Below, one piece after another: positions 20,301 to 26,929 of a stretch of DNA of 30,760 bases. Origin of the DNA: Melampsora larici-populina 98AG31 (Eukaryota; Basidiomycota; Pucciniomycetes; Pucciniales; Melampsoraceae); assembly GCF_000204055.1 (NCBI RefSeq), contig NW_006768772.1, positions 437,318-468,077 of the forward strand. The letters run 5' to 3'. Numbering within the stretch: position 1 is the first letter of the stretch; every line of letters begins with the position of its first letter. A program made the position numbers and the translations under genes. Below the pieces are notes generated by a model. That model was given only the letters and a program-made list of their open reading frames with translations, was not told the DNA's origin and searched no databases.

Positions 20301-20814
20301 GGGCACAAAACGGCTCAAAGCTTCAAAAGAACACCTAATCATTTACACGGATGGTTCCCGGATTCCGTCCAAGAACACAGCAGCAGCTGCGTGGTGTCAG
20401 AATACTAACAAATCCCTCGCTCAATTCTTAGGAAAGGCTAAACTCCATGGAATTTATCAAGCTGAATACAAAGGCGTGCAATTAGGCCTCACGATCGCAA
20501 TGAGAGCAGCAACCCAAGACTCCAGACAAATCACCATTATACTAGACAACCAATCAGTTATCAAAGATCTCAGCAATTGCCCGCCCTCAATAGCATCACT
20601 GCTTGATCACAAAGAAACATTCAAGATCCTCAATTACATAGCGGTCTCATTTCCAAACGCAAGAGTCACAATCCGGTGGTGTCCAGGCCATCGAGGCGTA
20701 AAAGGTAATGAAACTGTGGACAAAGTTGCTAACGGCTTGGAAAAAAGTGAATTGCCAAGCACCTTCACTTCCACACCCACTCTTGCAGGTTTTACATCAG
20801 CAATCAAAGAGTAG
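17350..20814 (+). CDS. LINE ORF2: endonuclease, reverse transcriptase, RNase H
   Basis: The 1154-residue ORF starts at ATG 17350, sharing ATGA with the ORF1 stop. N-terminal AP-type endonuclease (1-250): SLQEPN with Glu49, and SDHQAL with the C-terminal His242, are kept. The block that is normally GDFN reads TNCN (156-159), so the usual Asp is Asn and the following His is Gln; nicking activity is doubtful. Reverse transcriptase (about 480-760): ADVKSAF (Asp618), HGLPQGSPLSP and FVDD (Asp710, Asp711) are intact. RNase H (about 995-1135): YTDGS Asp1001, Glu1039, Asp1066 and Asp1124 form the complete catalytic set. The TAG at 20812-20814 is probably premature, because zinc-finger-like coding sequence continues beyond it. 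The enzyme copies LINE RNA at the nicked target. Confidence 0.92.
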   Translation: MIEQQLRQKITLPDTESILQLNCRHSPDISNSLFNSNFTNLFSILSLQEPNVNKVDYLPQEHANWTLISSTPKEKNISARPRACLYIRKDLDAQIKPLRTTSRDIAACTLTFASGFKLLAISVYNDPALFSGFSAYKELMNSIPLEIQLLPTILNTNCNLQSALWNPPHINTIDPDADKLVDLMSNWDMHLRSPCGVPTFGIGSNTTLGTSIDQTWVNELFDENLQQCIIDEESITSHFSDHQALITTFLIRNDLNKTDTNLTQKRKNWKKVETIDLKTEIQKNLPIIEPLTTREKIKRFDKQLIDTITDALNNNSPWKPPIGKHKKWWIPEILEPLRKEALRTKRKMKKTKNEEDRQAYKQARNKFKLEMNKAKENNWKIYLSTLSHDTLFQAKKFASGRKPSAVISTLITSDGTTCTSNEEKANTLFYATCVATAPCNLQDTTPLKFPLTEETKPTPSTMPSLSESLSKDSINDIVSSSPPLKAPGKDGIQNWIWQTIWPVVKRHVLALFHCITITGIFPAHWKEAKTIMIPKPGKSDYTSPSSFRPIALLNTISKLYEKLITTHLLQQVEKLQLLNQGHYGGRPNRSSHEALVHLVSHICREWTKGNIVGAMFADVKSAFPLVHHPRLLDTLEKKGVHSRTLNIIKDFLTSQSTRLAFNGFESEPFNLSHGLPQGSPLSPLLYLLYNSSLLDIANPLDWAESLGFVDDVILLASAPDRHQLKSKMNTLTYQQTKWAQDHGAIFDTKKSHWMIFDTQKQSTKTEDLPTINFGTHKNITPQPNTKWLGVTFDSQLNFSQHKQDVIAKGKQRSGFIASLTKSEWGIPPHLMRTLLIATVHAATDYGIAAWLPLDPPKYFIKHLSTIDNTSARAALGALRTTPRIFLQHDMDLLRPETRLKAKILNFIAKSLTKPSHRPLFAIIQQAQESKPRYHRNIFHQFFQHKLGQEFNEFTTQLPVDPTAILVRPTNFSTIIQEVEDVAISGTKRLKASKEHLIIYTDGSRIPSKNTAAAAWCQNTNKSLAQFLGKAKLHGIYQAEYKGVQLGLTIAMRAATQDSRQITIILDNQSVIKDLSNCPPSIASLLDHKETFKILNYIAVSFPNARVTIRWCPGHRGVKGNETVDKVANGLEKSELPSTFTSTPTLAGFTSAIKE

Positions 20815-21268
20815 TCGAAATCAGACGAGAACAACTTCACCAAGAATGAAATCAAAAGATTAGGACACAAACCATCACAACGAAAACATCTCAAAGCTCT
20901 GAGTAATCTACGAAAACACGAAAGCACGACAATCACACAACTTAGATCAAATCATGTTTACCTCAACTCATACTTATTCAAACACCAGCGACGATTTGAC
21001 CCTCTCTGTGAATGCCAAAGGGGGGTCGAAACAATTGACCATAAATTTCTTATTTATCTGCCATAGATTCGAAAAACAACGCATGAAACTCATTGAAGCA
21101 ATAAACAAACTTCAAGTCTCAGAATCAACAGACATTCTCAAAAACCCGAAAGCATTTGAGTGTATCGCTAAATACTGCAACTCAACCTGGCGTTTCAAGA
21201 ATCGCTGGGTGTGGGCCACCATCACCGAAGAGGACAACCCTCAAAACTTCAACTTACCACCCATCTAA
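20815..21268 (+). pseudogene. LINE ORF2 C-terminal zinc-binding region beyond stop and frameshift
   Basis: Reading on in the ORF2 frame gives ITQLRSNHVYLNSYLFKHQR and then CECQRGVETIDHKF, a CXC...H pattern found at the C-terminus of many LINE ORF2 proteins. Near 21055-21065 the frame must shift by one to continue as RFEKQRMKLIEAINKLQ and ILKNPKAFECIAKYCNSTWRF, ending at 21268. The region is therefore separated from the main ORF2 by one stop and one indel. A start at ATG 20954 in the other frame is not meaningful. Confidence 0.75.
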
Positions 21269-21458
21269 TCTTACAATCCTTTGTCATAACCCATCCTTTA
21301 GCGCCATTATATGTACCAAACAAACACTTGTAATACTTGAAACAGCCAGCAGGTGACCTTTTCCCCACTGGGGTTTTTACTGGGGCGGAGCACAAGTAGT
21401 TTAGTGCCTGATAGCCTTCGGCTCAGGAGGCACTTTAAAAAATGCAATAATAAAAAAA
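21269..21458 (+). other. LINE 3' UTR, terminal hairpin and A-rich tail
   Basis: It contains a hairpin at 21404-21433 (GTGCCT...AGCCTTCGGCT...AGGCAC), then TTTAAAAAATGCAATAATAA and an A-run reaching the right target-site duplication. LINE reverse transcriptases often recognise such a 3' stem-loop. Confidence 0.65.
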
Positions 21459-21471
21459 AAATCAGGGGAGA
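21459..21471. repeat. LINE target-site duplication, right copy
   Basis: AAATCAGGGGAGA, identical to 10623-10635. The first As merge with the A-rich tail. Confidence 0.85.
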
Positions 21472-21505
21472 GGCGCGTGGAAATCAGGTTAAATCTGCTG
21501 TACGT

Positions 21506-21583
21506 GTAAACCTGGAAATTGGTAGTAGGAATTGGGAGTTTAATCAGGTTTTGCCGGCAAACACGGTTTTCCTTTAACTTGAT
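21506..21583. repeat. Diverged dispersed repeat, copy 1 (mate at 30488-30562)
   Basis: Shared blocks AACCTG..AATTG.TA, TTGGGAGTT, TTTTGC.G..AA.CGGTTT and CTTTAACTTGA occur in the same order at 30488-30562. Identity is roughly 75% over about 75 bp by eye. The class is unknown; it may be the end of an older element into which the LINE inserted. Confidence 0.5.
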
Positions 21584-21758
21584 CATGTTTGATTTTGATT
21601 TTCCATATTTCTTTTGAATTCATAATTTTAATTCCAGTCTCTTCAAAAACTAATTGATATAAGAACCAAATACTCAGTCTATTTATATGAAACAAAATTG
21701 AGAAAACAGGAAAAAAAATTGGTGCAAAAAACTTTACATTGATTTTTGCTTTAAACCG

Positions 21759-21890
21759 TTACCGACCCTCAAACCGAGTTCCATTTGCTAAAACCACTTC
21801 AACAGTACCACACCAATTTTCATTCTTAAAACAATAAGATTGACATTGAAGAAAAGATTGAAATCCATATTCTTGATAGGTATCCCACAT
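21759..21890 (-). pseudogene. Cys-rich exon-like open frame, 43 aa
   Basis: The minus-strand frame reads MWDTYQEYGFQSFLQCQSYC, then KNENWCGTVEVVLANGTRFE, ending GR and TAA. It is strongly coding in appearance, with three closely spaced Cys and a Val-rich strand pattern. Upstream in another frame, GYCENV and LGFVKPSECG precede it (about 21935-21880), so either a one-base frameshift or a small intron links them. Cys-rich small proteins are often secreted in rust fungi, but no signal peptide could be placed. I do not recognise the family. Confidence 0.4.
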
Positions 21891-22316
21891 TCACTGGGTT
21901 TCACAAACCCAAGATGTATAACATTTTCACAATATCCAGACTCAGATGAACCCTCATGTGACCACTAACGTATCAATTTTGAGTTTGTAGTCCTTTTCCT
22001 TCTTTTGCTGGTCAATTTTCAATTCAACTAAAGGAAAACAGAGAGTCTTGTGAAGGCCTTGGAAGTTTATCAATCATCTTGAATGTTGATTTGAAGTTAT
22101 CTTGAAATTGACTGCTTTTAAATAGTTTCAACTCGATCAATCCCTTCAGCGTTGAGATACCTTGTCAACATGTGAATTGGGTCACTACTCCTTTTCAACT
22201 CTTTGTTTGCTTGATGACTTTGATGGTACATGTGGAGAATGTATTCAGGGTCTTTGATCAATATGAAATAAGTAGATTTGAGCAAGATTTTGATGGCAGA
22301 TGTGTAGATGGTTTTG
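21891..22316. other. AT-rich stretch without a gene
   Basis: Apart from the short upstream continuation of the Cys-rich frame, nothing recognisable is seen. Confidence 0.4.
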
Positions 22317-22465
22317 ATTGGGGTTTTTAAAATGATAAATTAATCGTTTCATGAAGATTTTTTGATCTATAGTGCATTACAAACAAAAAGAAAATGAATG
22401 TTAGTAATTGAGTAAATTTAAAAGGAAGAAATTGAACAACTTGGTTTTGAATTAACAAATTTGAT
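22317..22465. repeat. Diverged dispersed repeat, copy 2 (mate at 7959-8090)
   Basis: Same orientation and block order as 7959-8090, including ATGATAAATTA, GAAGATTTTTTGATCTAT and GTAATTGAGTAAATTTA. It contains several small indels relative to the mate. Confidence 0.55.
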
Positions 22466-22932
22466 TCAAATATTTGAATTGATCCTGGATTTGTTGGATT
22501 TATCGGATCATTGCTTGGGAGTGGCCATTGAAGTTTTTTTTCAAACGCTATCATTAGATTACTTGAAAGAAAATGAATCGACCAAAATTAAAATCCAGAT
22601 CTCTAATATCAGTTTTGACATGAAAGAGTTTAGGAAGAGATTTCTTTGGTAAGTACTTGGACGTTCACTTTCTTTTTGAATTCAATCAATCAAAAACCAC
22701 TTGTACTTCATCTAGAGTCAACCGTCGTTCACCATCAAATGAATCTTGTTGTTTATGTAGAGGAAGAAGTCATCCACCTGTAGAAAAGACTTATGAATCT
22801 TCCAGAGCTAGGAGTCAATCCCTGAGGAAACTCGGGTTCAATCTAGGGTTAGAAGTCGGTTTCCACCACCTGCTTTGCGGTCTCGTTGGTCCAAACGGTC
22901 TCATTGATCTAAAACAATTCTCATTGATTTAA
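22461..22932 (+). pseudogene. Possible two-exon gene remnant, unknown
   Basis: One plus-strand frame (22461-22652) ends at a consensus donor GTAAGT, and a CTAG acceptor lies at about 22712. Beyond it a frame reads SRVNRRSPSNESCCLCRGRS and SHPPVEKTYESSRARSQSLR, with a CCLC motif. Joining at these sites creates a TGA at the junction, so the gene is either broken or spliced differently. No family was recognised. Confidence 0.3.
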
Positions 22933-23418
22933 ATTCAGATCTGAATTCCCATATATGTGATTTGGATATATGTTCAGGTTTCAAAATCATATGTGATTCA
23001 AAATTGCATATGTGTTCAGATTTAGAATCACATCATGTGATTCAAAATCACATATATGTGAACACATAAGTGAATCAGATTCACATATATGTGATGCAAA
23101 TTCTCATATTGACTTGGATTCACATGTGTGTGTTTCCATCAAAATCACATATATGTGATTTCATGTGATTTGGATTCAGATATATGTGACAGTCATTCAG
23201 ATATATGTGATTCAAACCTACACATGTGCGTGTTTTGGTTGTACGTATTTTTTTCATATGTAGATTATATATGTATGGACTTCACAAGTATGTGAAGGCA
23301 TATCACATGCATGTGAATGTGTGTTTTTCATGTGTATGAATGTGACATTATGCGTGGTTTCATATTTGATAGTGGATGTAGGTGGAGGTGGAGGCGGAAG
23401 TGATATAGAGATCCAAGA
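22933..23418. repeat. Field of scattered TCACATATATGTGA palindromes
   Basis: Numerous perfect and degenerate copies of the 14-bp palindrome TCACATATATGTGA and variants (ATCACATATGTGAT, TCAGATATATGTGA) occur at irregular spacing. They appear to be older, dispersed forms of the unit in the adjacent array. Confidence 0.75.
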
Positions 23419-23628
23419 CATTCACGTGTATCTGAAGGCCATTCACATATATGTGAAGCCCTTTCACATATATGTGAATCCCATTCACGTATATGTGAAT
23501 TCCATTCACATATATGTGAATTCCATTCACATATATGTGAATCCCATTAACATTTATGTGAATTCCATTCACATATATGTGAATCCCATTTACATATATG
23601 TGAAGGCCATTTGAGTATATGTGAATGC
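23419..23628. repeat. 21-bp tandem array of a palindromic unit, about 10 copies
   Basis: The unit CATTCACATATATGTGAATCC (21 bp) is repeated about ten times without spacers. Each unit centres on the palindrome TCACATATATGTGA. Because the period is divisible by three and the unit is self-complementary, both strands stay open and read heptapeptides (IHIYVNP / IHIYVNG). I treat these frames as artefacts of the repeat. Confidence 0.9.
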
Positions 23629-23851
23629 ACTTCCTGCGTAAAAAAGTAATTCTCATATAGTAGGTGTTCATATCTGTGGAGCCACAGGCTGTGATGAAAT
23701 TTATTGAAAAATTTCATTGAAGATCAGTGTCGGATCCGACGTGTCGGCCGCGTTGCCACGGCGGGCGCGTCGGAAGGGGGGTCTTGGCTAGTAGCCGACG
23801 ATAAATACATGTTTTCCATCGGTTTATGTTTGGGCTGTCCAGTAGCCACAG
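23629..23851. other. Short GC-rich island upstream of the recombinase fragment
   Basis: It contains a 9-bp stem hairpin (ATGAAATTT, loop, AAATTTCAT) near 23697 and a GC-rich stretch with the palindrome GTCGGATCCGAC near 23729. The abrupt GC change probably marks the truncated 5' edge of the next element. Confidence 0.4.
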
Positions 23852-24193
23852 GTGGCAGCGTTAGAAAGGATCCTCCTAGCAAATGAGAACGCAGACCGGG
23901 ATGATTTGATCTTCGTGACAACAAACGCTAAAGGCGTAAAAGCCCTGACAAAGTCGCGGTTTTTGAAATTGGCAGGAGATAGTTGGGGTAAAGCAGGCCT
24001 GAATTCTTGGTCGGGTCATTCTTTCAGAGTAGGAGGGGCATCAATACGGTACAACCTGGGTACCCCAATGGAAAAGATAGCAAGGCAGAGAAGATGGAAC
24101 TCTCTGACTTACCTGCGTTATCTAAAAGCCTACTCAGAGGAGGACAAAGAAGATACAAAGAAGTTCCTACAATTAATAGATGAGAGAAGATGA
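23852..24193 (+). pseudogene. Tyrosine recombinase C-terminal fragment (Ngaro/DIRS- or Crypton-like)
   Basis: The open frame encodes the catalytic C-terminal part of a tyrosine recombinase, which cuts and rejoins DNA through a tyrosine. Visible motifs: GHSFRVGGAS with the HxxR pair (His56, Arg59), RRWNS (Trp82 in the His/Trp position) and LTYLRYLKAY, where Tyr90 is the likely nucleophile (Tyr87 the alternative). The first catalytic Arg and the N-terminal DNA-binding domain are missing. An in-frame TAG stands just upstream (about 23843) and there is no ATG, so the gene is 5' truncated. The following 1 kb carries a repeat arrangement like the split direct repeats of Ngaro/DIRS retroelements, which favours that class over Cryptons. 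Confidence 0.75.
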
Positions 24194-24445
24194 ATTAAAA
24201 CAGGTGTTAAGGTTTAGGAAATCAAGTGAAATACAGACATCATACCATGCGCAGAGACGCCTCCAAAGGATTGCCAATTGAGTTCACCGAACTCTACTTG
24301 AGTAATTGGTCCAGGCTTCATCGAGGTAGGTGAGCTTGGGTGGCTAGGCGACGAGCCGAGGACCGGTACGCCTAGTGGTGGGGCCCGGAGCTCACATTTG
24401 TACCAAGCCCGGATTTGTCAACTCGGAGGGTGGGTGGGTTGAAGG

Positions 24446-24624
24446 CACAAGGCCGGCTGGGCGTTTGGTTCTCGAGAACCAAACCGAAGGCAGGGCTCCG
24501 CCACTCCCCCATCACAACCTCTCTGACACACACGTAAGAGAGGTCAATGTGGGTGAAGGGTTCAACTCATGAACAGATCCCATAGATACAACTCAGTCAA
24601 TAGCACCATAGCTAACTGAGGAGT
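24446..24624. repeat. Terminal direct repeat B1 (mate at 25050-25228)
   Basis: About 179 bp nearly identical to 25050-25228 at an offset of 604 bp, from GGCCGGC.GGGCGTTTGG to CTAACTGAGGAGT. It includes the perfect 22-bp palindrome 24463-24484 (centre GGTTCTCGAGAACC). It lies 3' of the recombinase fragment, as B1 does in Ngaro/DIRS-type split repeats. Confidence 0.8.
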
Positions 24625-25049
24625 GGGTTAATAGAACCACAAGGCACGCAGTGGTTCTCAAGCCCACGGTGCCTTAGCAGAGGAGAGGGCGGGCACGCAA
24701 ACGCCCGCCCAATGCACAAGATTGGACCAAGTTGACTTTGGGAAAATTTTCCCTCCAAAATCCCAAACTCAAACTCTCATCTCGCTAAGCATATTTCAAG
24801 AATTGCTAATCGGATTCAGTTGATTACAACTCAATTCTAAATTTAATCTCAGCATAAATTTCAAAAACCTCCCCCCCACCCGTTCATCAAAACCATAAAG
24901 GTTGGCAGAAAGACAAGTGTGGTGTCAAATGCAGGAAACGCCTGTAGAAACTTGAGGACAAGAAAGATATTTAAAGTCGACGGGAATAGTAATTCCGTAG
25001 ATGTCGGAAAGAGTTTATAGAGAGTTGAATCCCACCCACCAACCCAGGG
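24625..25049. repeat. Segment between B1 and B2 (candidate A2) with strong hairpins
   Basis: It begins with AGAACCAC...GTGGTTCT (24633-24658) and GGGCGGGC...GCCCGCCC (24687-24710, 8-bp stem, 8-base loop). In a split-repeat element this would be A2, the copy of the lost 5' end A1. No A1 is found here, in keeping with 5' truncation. No ORF is supported. Confidence 0.5.
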
Positions 25050-25228
25050 CGCGAGGCCGGCCGGGCGTTTGGTTCTCAAGAACCAACCCAAAGGCAGGGC
25101 TCCGCCACTCCCCCATCACAACCTCTCTGACACACACGTAAGAGAGGTCAATGTGGGTGAAGGGTTCAACTCATGAACAGATCCCATAGATACAACTCAG
25201 TCAATAGCACCATAGCTAACTGAGGAGT
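25050..25228. repeat. Terminal direct repeat B2
   Basis: Copy of 24446-24624. The palindrome is here slightly decayed (GGTTCTCAAGAACC). Similarity stops at 25228, just before the dispersed repeat at 25232, giving a likely 3' boundary of the recombinase element. Confidence 0.8.
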
Positions 25229-25231
25229 TGG

Positions 25232-25365
25232 CCAGTACAGGGTTTTTTGCCCTGTATTTGAGTATTTTCTGTAGTTTTGTCTTTGAATTTTGAATTTTGC
25301 ACCCGGGAATTATGATTTTTTTTTCGATTTTTGCATTGTCACCTTGACACCTCTTGCATTCCGTA
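25232..25365. repeat. Dispersed repeat, copy 2 (mate at 3105-3240)
   Basis: Same orientation and near-identical to 3105-3240 (CCAGTACAGGG to CATTCCGTA). It abuts the end of B2, so one element may have inserted beside the other. Confidence 0.85.
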
Positions 25366-25637
25366 AGTTAGTTTGTTACTAGCATATCAGCGGCGGGCCT
25401 CCGCTTTCAAAGGTTTGAAGTACAAAAGGCATGCCAATACTAAGTTATCTAATACTCTCTCATTCTGATCGATGCTTGAAATCTTGTCATCAATAAAAGA
25501 ATTGCCGTGTAGCATTGAGCAAGGATGTATCTCAAACCTTGTTTTGTACACCATTCCCAGATAATTGCACCCACTCTAGGTAGGCTAATACAGTCTCTGA
25601 AGTAGCTATTAACCATGAATAATTTTCTCTTACATGC
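25366..25637. other. Spacer with GC hairpin motif variant; weak minus-strand frame
   Basis: AGCGGCGGGCCTCCGC lies near 25388. A 42-codon minus-strand frame (about 25582-25454; GAIIWEWCTKQGLRYILAQC) looks mildly coding but has no partner or known motif. Confidence 0.35.
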
Positions 25638-25948
25638 TCAACCCATGAGGGTTAGTTTTACACATATTTCACCACCATTCTCAATATCCGCCCTCTTTCT
25701 CCCTTTGGTTGGAAACAGGAATCTGCACCAAACCATCCAAATGCTGAGAGTAATGCTACATCAGCATAAGATGTTCTTCTCGTTGAAATGATCATATATC
25801 CTCTGAAGACCAGCACTCACCTGGTCATATCAGTCAGCTTCATGTCATTGAATTGGCGCAACCAAAACATCAAAGCTCTACATCTCAATTCAAAGTGATC
25901 TCTCACCCTGAAGGATTGCTCCATTGGTTCCAAATTGAAATCAATTAG
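25638..25948 (-). pseudogene. Two 3'-terminal exons of an unidentified gene
   Basis: The minus-strand exon 25948-25821 reads LEPMEQSFRVRDHFELRCRA, then LMFWLRQFNDMKLTDMT, ending in phase 2 at a consensus GTGAGT donor. An intron follows to the acceptor GGTGCAG at 25723. The second exon, 25722-25638, joins in frame as RFLFPTKGRKRADIENGGEI and ends LTLMG with TGA. The perfect phase match and canonical splice sites make this a convincing exon pair, yet no upstream exons were found. I do not recognise the protein. It may be an expressed gene with missed 5' exons or a truncated copy. Confidence 0.5.
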
Positions 25949-26635
25949 AATTCATAATTTTCTCAAACAACTTATTGCAGCTCACATGACTACATCATTT
26001 ATTGAAAAATTGATACACTTGTGGGCTGGAATACATTATAAAGAGATATCCGCTAAATGGATCAACAATCAGGTCACAACTGTCATTTAATACAATTTCT
26101 TCAATTATTTTATTCATTTCCCCAAGATTTTTCATTTTTTTTTCAAATTGATGTCATCAAATAATCCAACATATAACTCAACTAAAAAAGAAATCAACAT
26201 TGAAAACATACTAATGCACTCCCTTTTTGATTTCCTCCTATGATGAACAATTAATTTATTCAAAAATATAATAAATAATATACAATAACCATAGATTGAT
26301 AAAAAAAATTGTTAACTACCACAACTGATTTTATTAAAAATTTGGAACCAAATTTGTGACATCAAAAACAAAACAAAGGAGGCAAAAAAGGATGTAAGGC
26401 AAAACATTATCATGTATTCAAAAATGAATGAAATAAAAAACAATTCAGTCTTTTTGTTACTTGGATTCCAGATAACCCATTTTCTGTGTGTCACATTATA
26501 TGAAAGTTTTCTATGTATCATCATGTTGCTTCCAAATTCTTGAATTTTCTCAAATGGAAAATAAATCACAATTGAAAATTCAATCAAATCAAATCAAATC
26601 AAAGTCAATTTCACAAGAACTTATTTCAAAAAAGC
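25949..26635. other. AT-rich spacer, weak minus-strand frame
   Basis: A 91-codon minus-strand frame (26587-26312) is hydrophobic near its end but has no motif and lies in very AT-rich DNA. A TCAAA microsatellite lies at about 26582-26602. Nothing else is supported. Confidence 0.3.
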
Positions 26636-26918
26636 CTAAAACCAAACCCAAACCCCATCCTTTCTGATTCCCCAAAGTTCATCTCCATTTTCCTTCTGTA
26701 CCCTTTCAATATAATCTAAAATTGATCTATCCAATTTCAAATCAAATAATTTTCCTTTATCCAAAACCTTTTCATACAACTCTTTAAGCTTTCCAAAACA
26801 CTTTTACTACTAAAGCTTGATTTATTTTTGAATCTTCATCATCTAAAACTGAAAAATTGAATCTTTCTTTACATTTAGTTGACATAGTTGAAAATAAATG
26901 ATAAGCTAAATTAGCTAT
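26636..26918 (-). pseudogene. Remnant of unidentified gene, 3' side of the foldback insertion
   Basis: The minus strand reads ANLAYHLFSTMSTKCKERFN, then SVLDDEDSKINQALVVKVF. After a one-base frame change near 26800 it continues GKLKELYEKVLDKGKLFDLK and DRSILDYIERVQKENGDELW, ending WVWF with TAG. The composition is plainly coding. Together with 28064-28725 it appears to be one gene decayed and split by the foldback element. No family was recognised. Confidence 0.5.
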
Positions 26919-26921
26919 ATA

Positions 26922-26929
26922 TATTTAAA
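26922..26929. repeat. Target-site duplication TATTTAAA, left copy
   Basis: Eight bases identical to 28056-28063, flanking the foldback element. The 8-bp length points to hAT-type mobilisation. Confidence 0.85.

Larger units (their letters stand above)
10636..21458 (+). mobile_element. Full-length Tad-like LINE retrotransposon, interrupted by a hAT element
   Basis: The element is bracketed by the 13-bp duplication AAATCAGGGGAGA and ends in an A-rich tail (about 21448-21458), as expected for target-primed reverse transcription. Removing the nested hAT and its 7-bp duplication leaves about 5.87 kb, typical for a full-length two-ORF fungal LINE. The order is a very short 5' leader, ORF1 with zinc knuckles, ORF2 with AP-endonuclease, reverse transcriptase and RNase H, then a short 3' UTR with a terminal hairpin. 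Zinc knuckles in ORF1, FVDD in the reverse transcriptase and a C-terminal RNase H place it near the Tad1/I group. It is inactive as it stands because ORF1 is split and ORF2 has lesions. Confidence 0.9.

Noticed and set aside
22800..22870. tRNA-like GGGTTCAATC word
   Set aside because: No acceptor stem, D-arm or anticodon arm could be folded around it.
23419..23628. CRISPR-like array
   Set aside because: There are no unique spacers, units are contiguous, and the genome is eukaryotic.
23321..23671. Open frames of about 100 codons on both strands with heptapeptide repeats
   Set aside because: They arise because the 21-bp unit is self-complementary and divisible by three; there is no independent coding signal.
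24375..24572. 65-codon ORF in the B1 repeat
   Set aside because: It begins at GTG, covers the palindromic terminal repeat and is not kept in the B2 copy.
24687..24710. Bacterial-type rho-independent terminator
   Set aside because: The strong GC hairpin lacks a U-run and lies in a fungal retroelement terminus.
24446..25228. Pair of LTRs of an LTR retrotransposon
   Set aside because: The repeats are only 604 bp apart, enclose no gag-pol or primer site, and follow a tyrosine recombinase; a split-repeat layout fits better.
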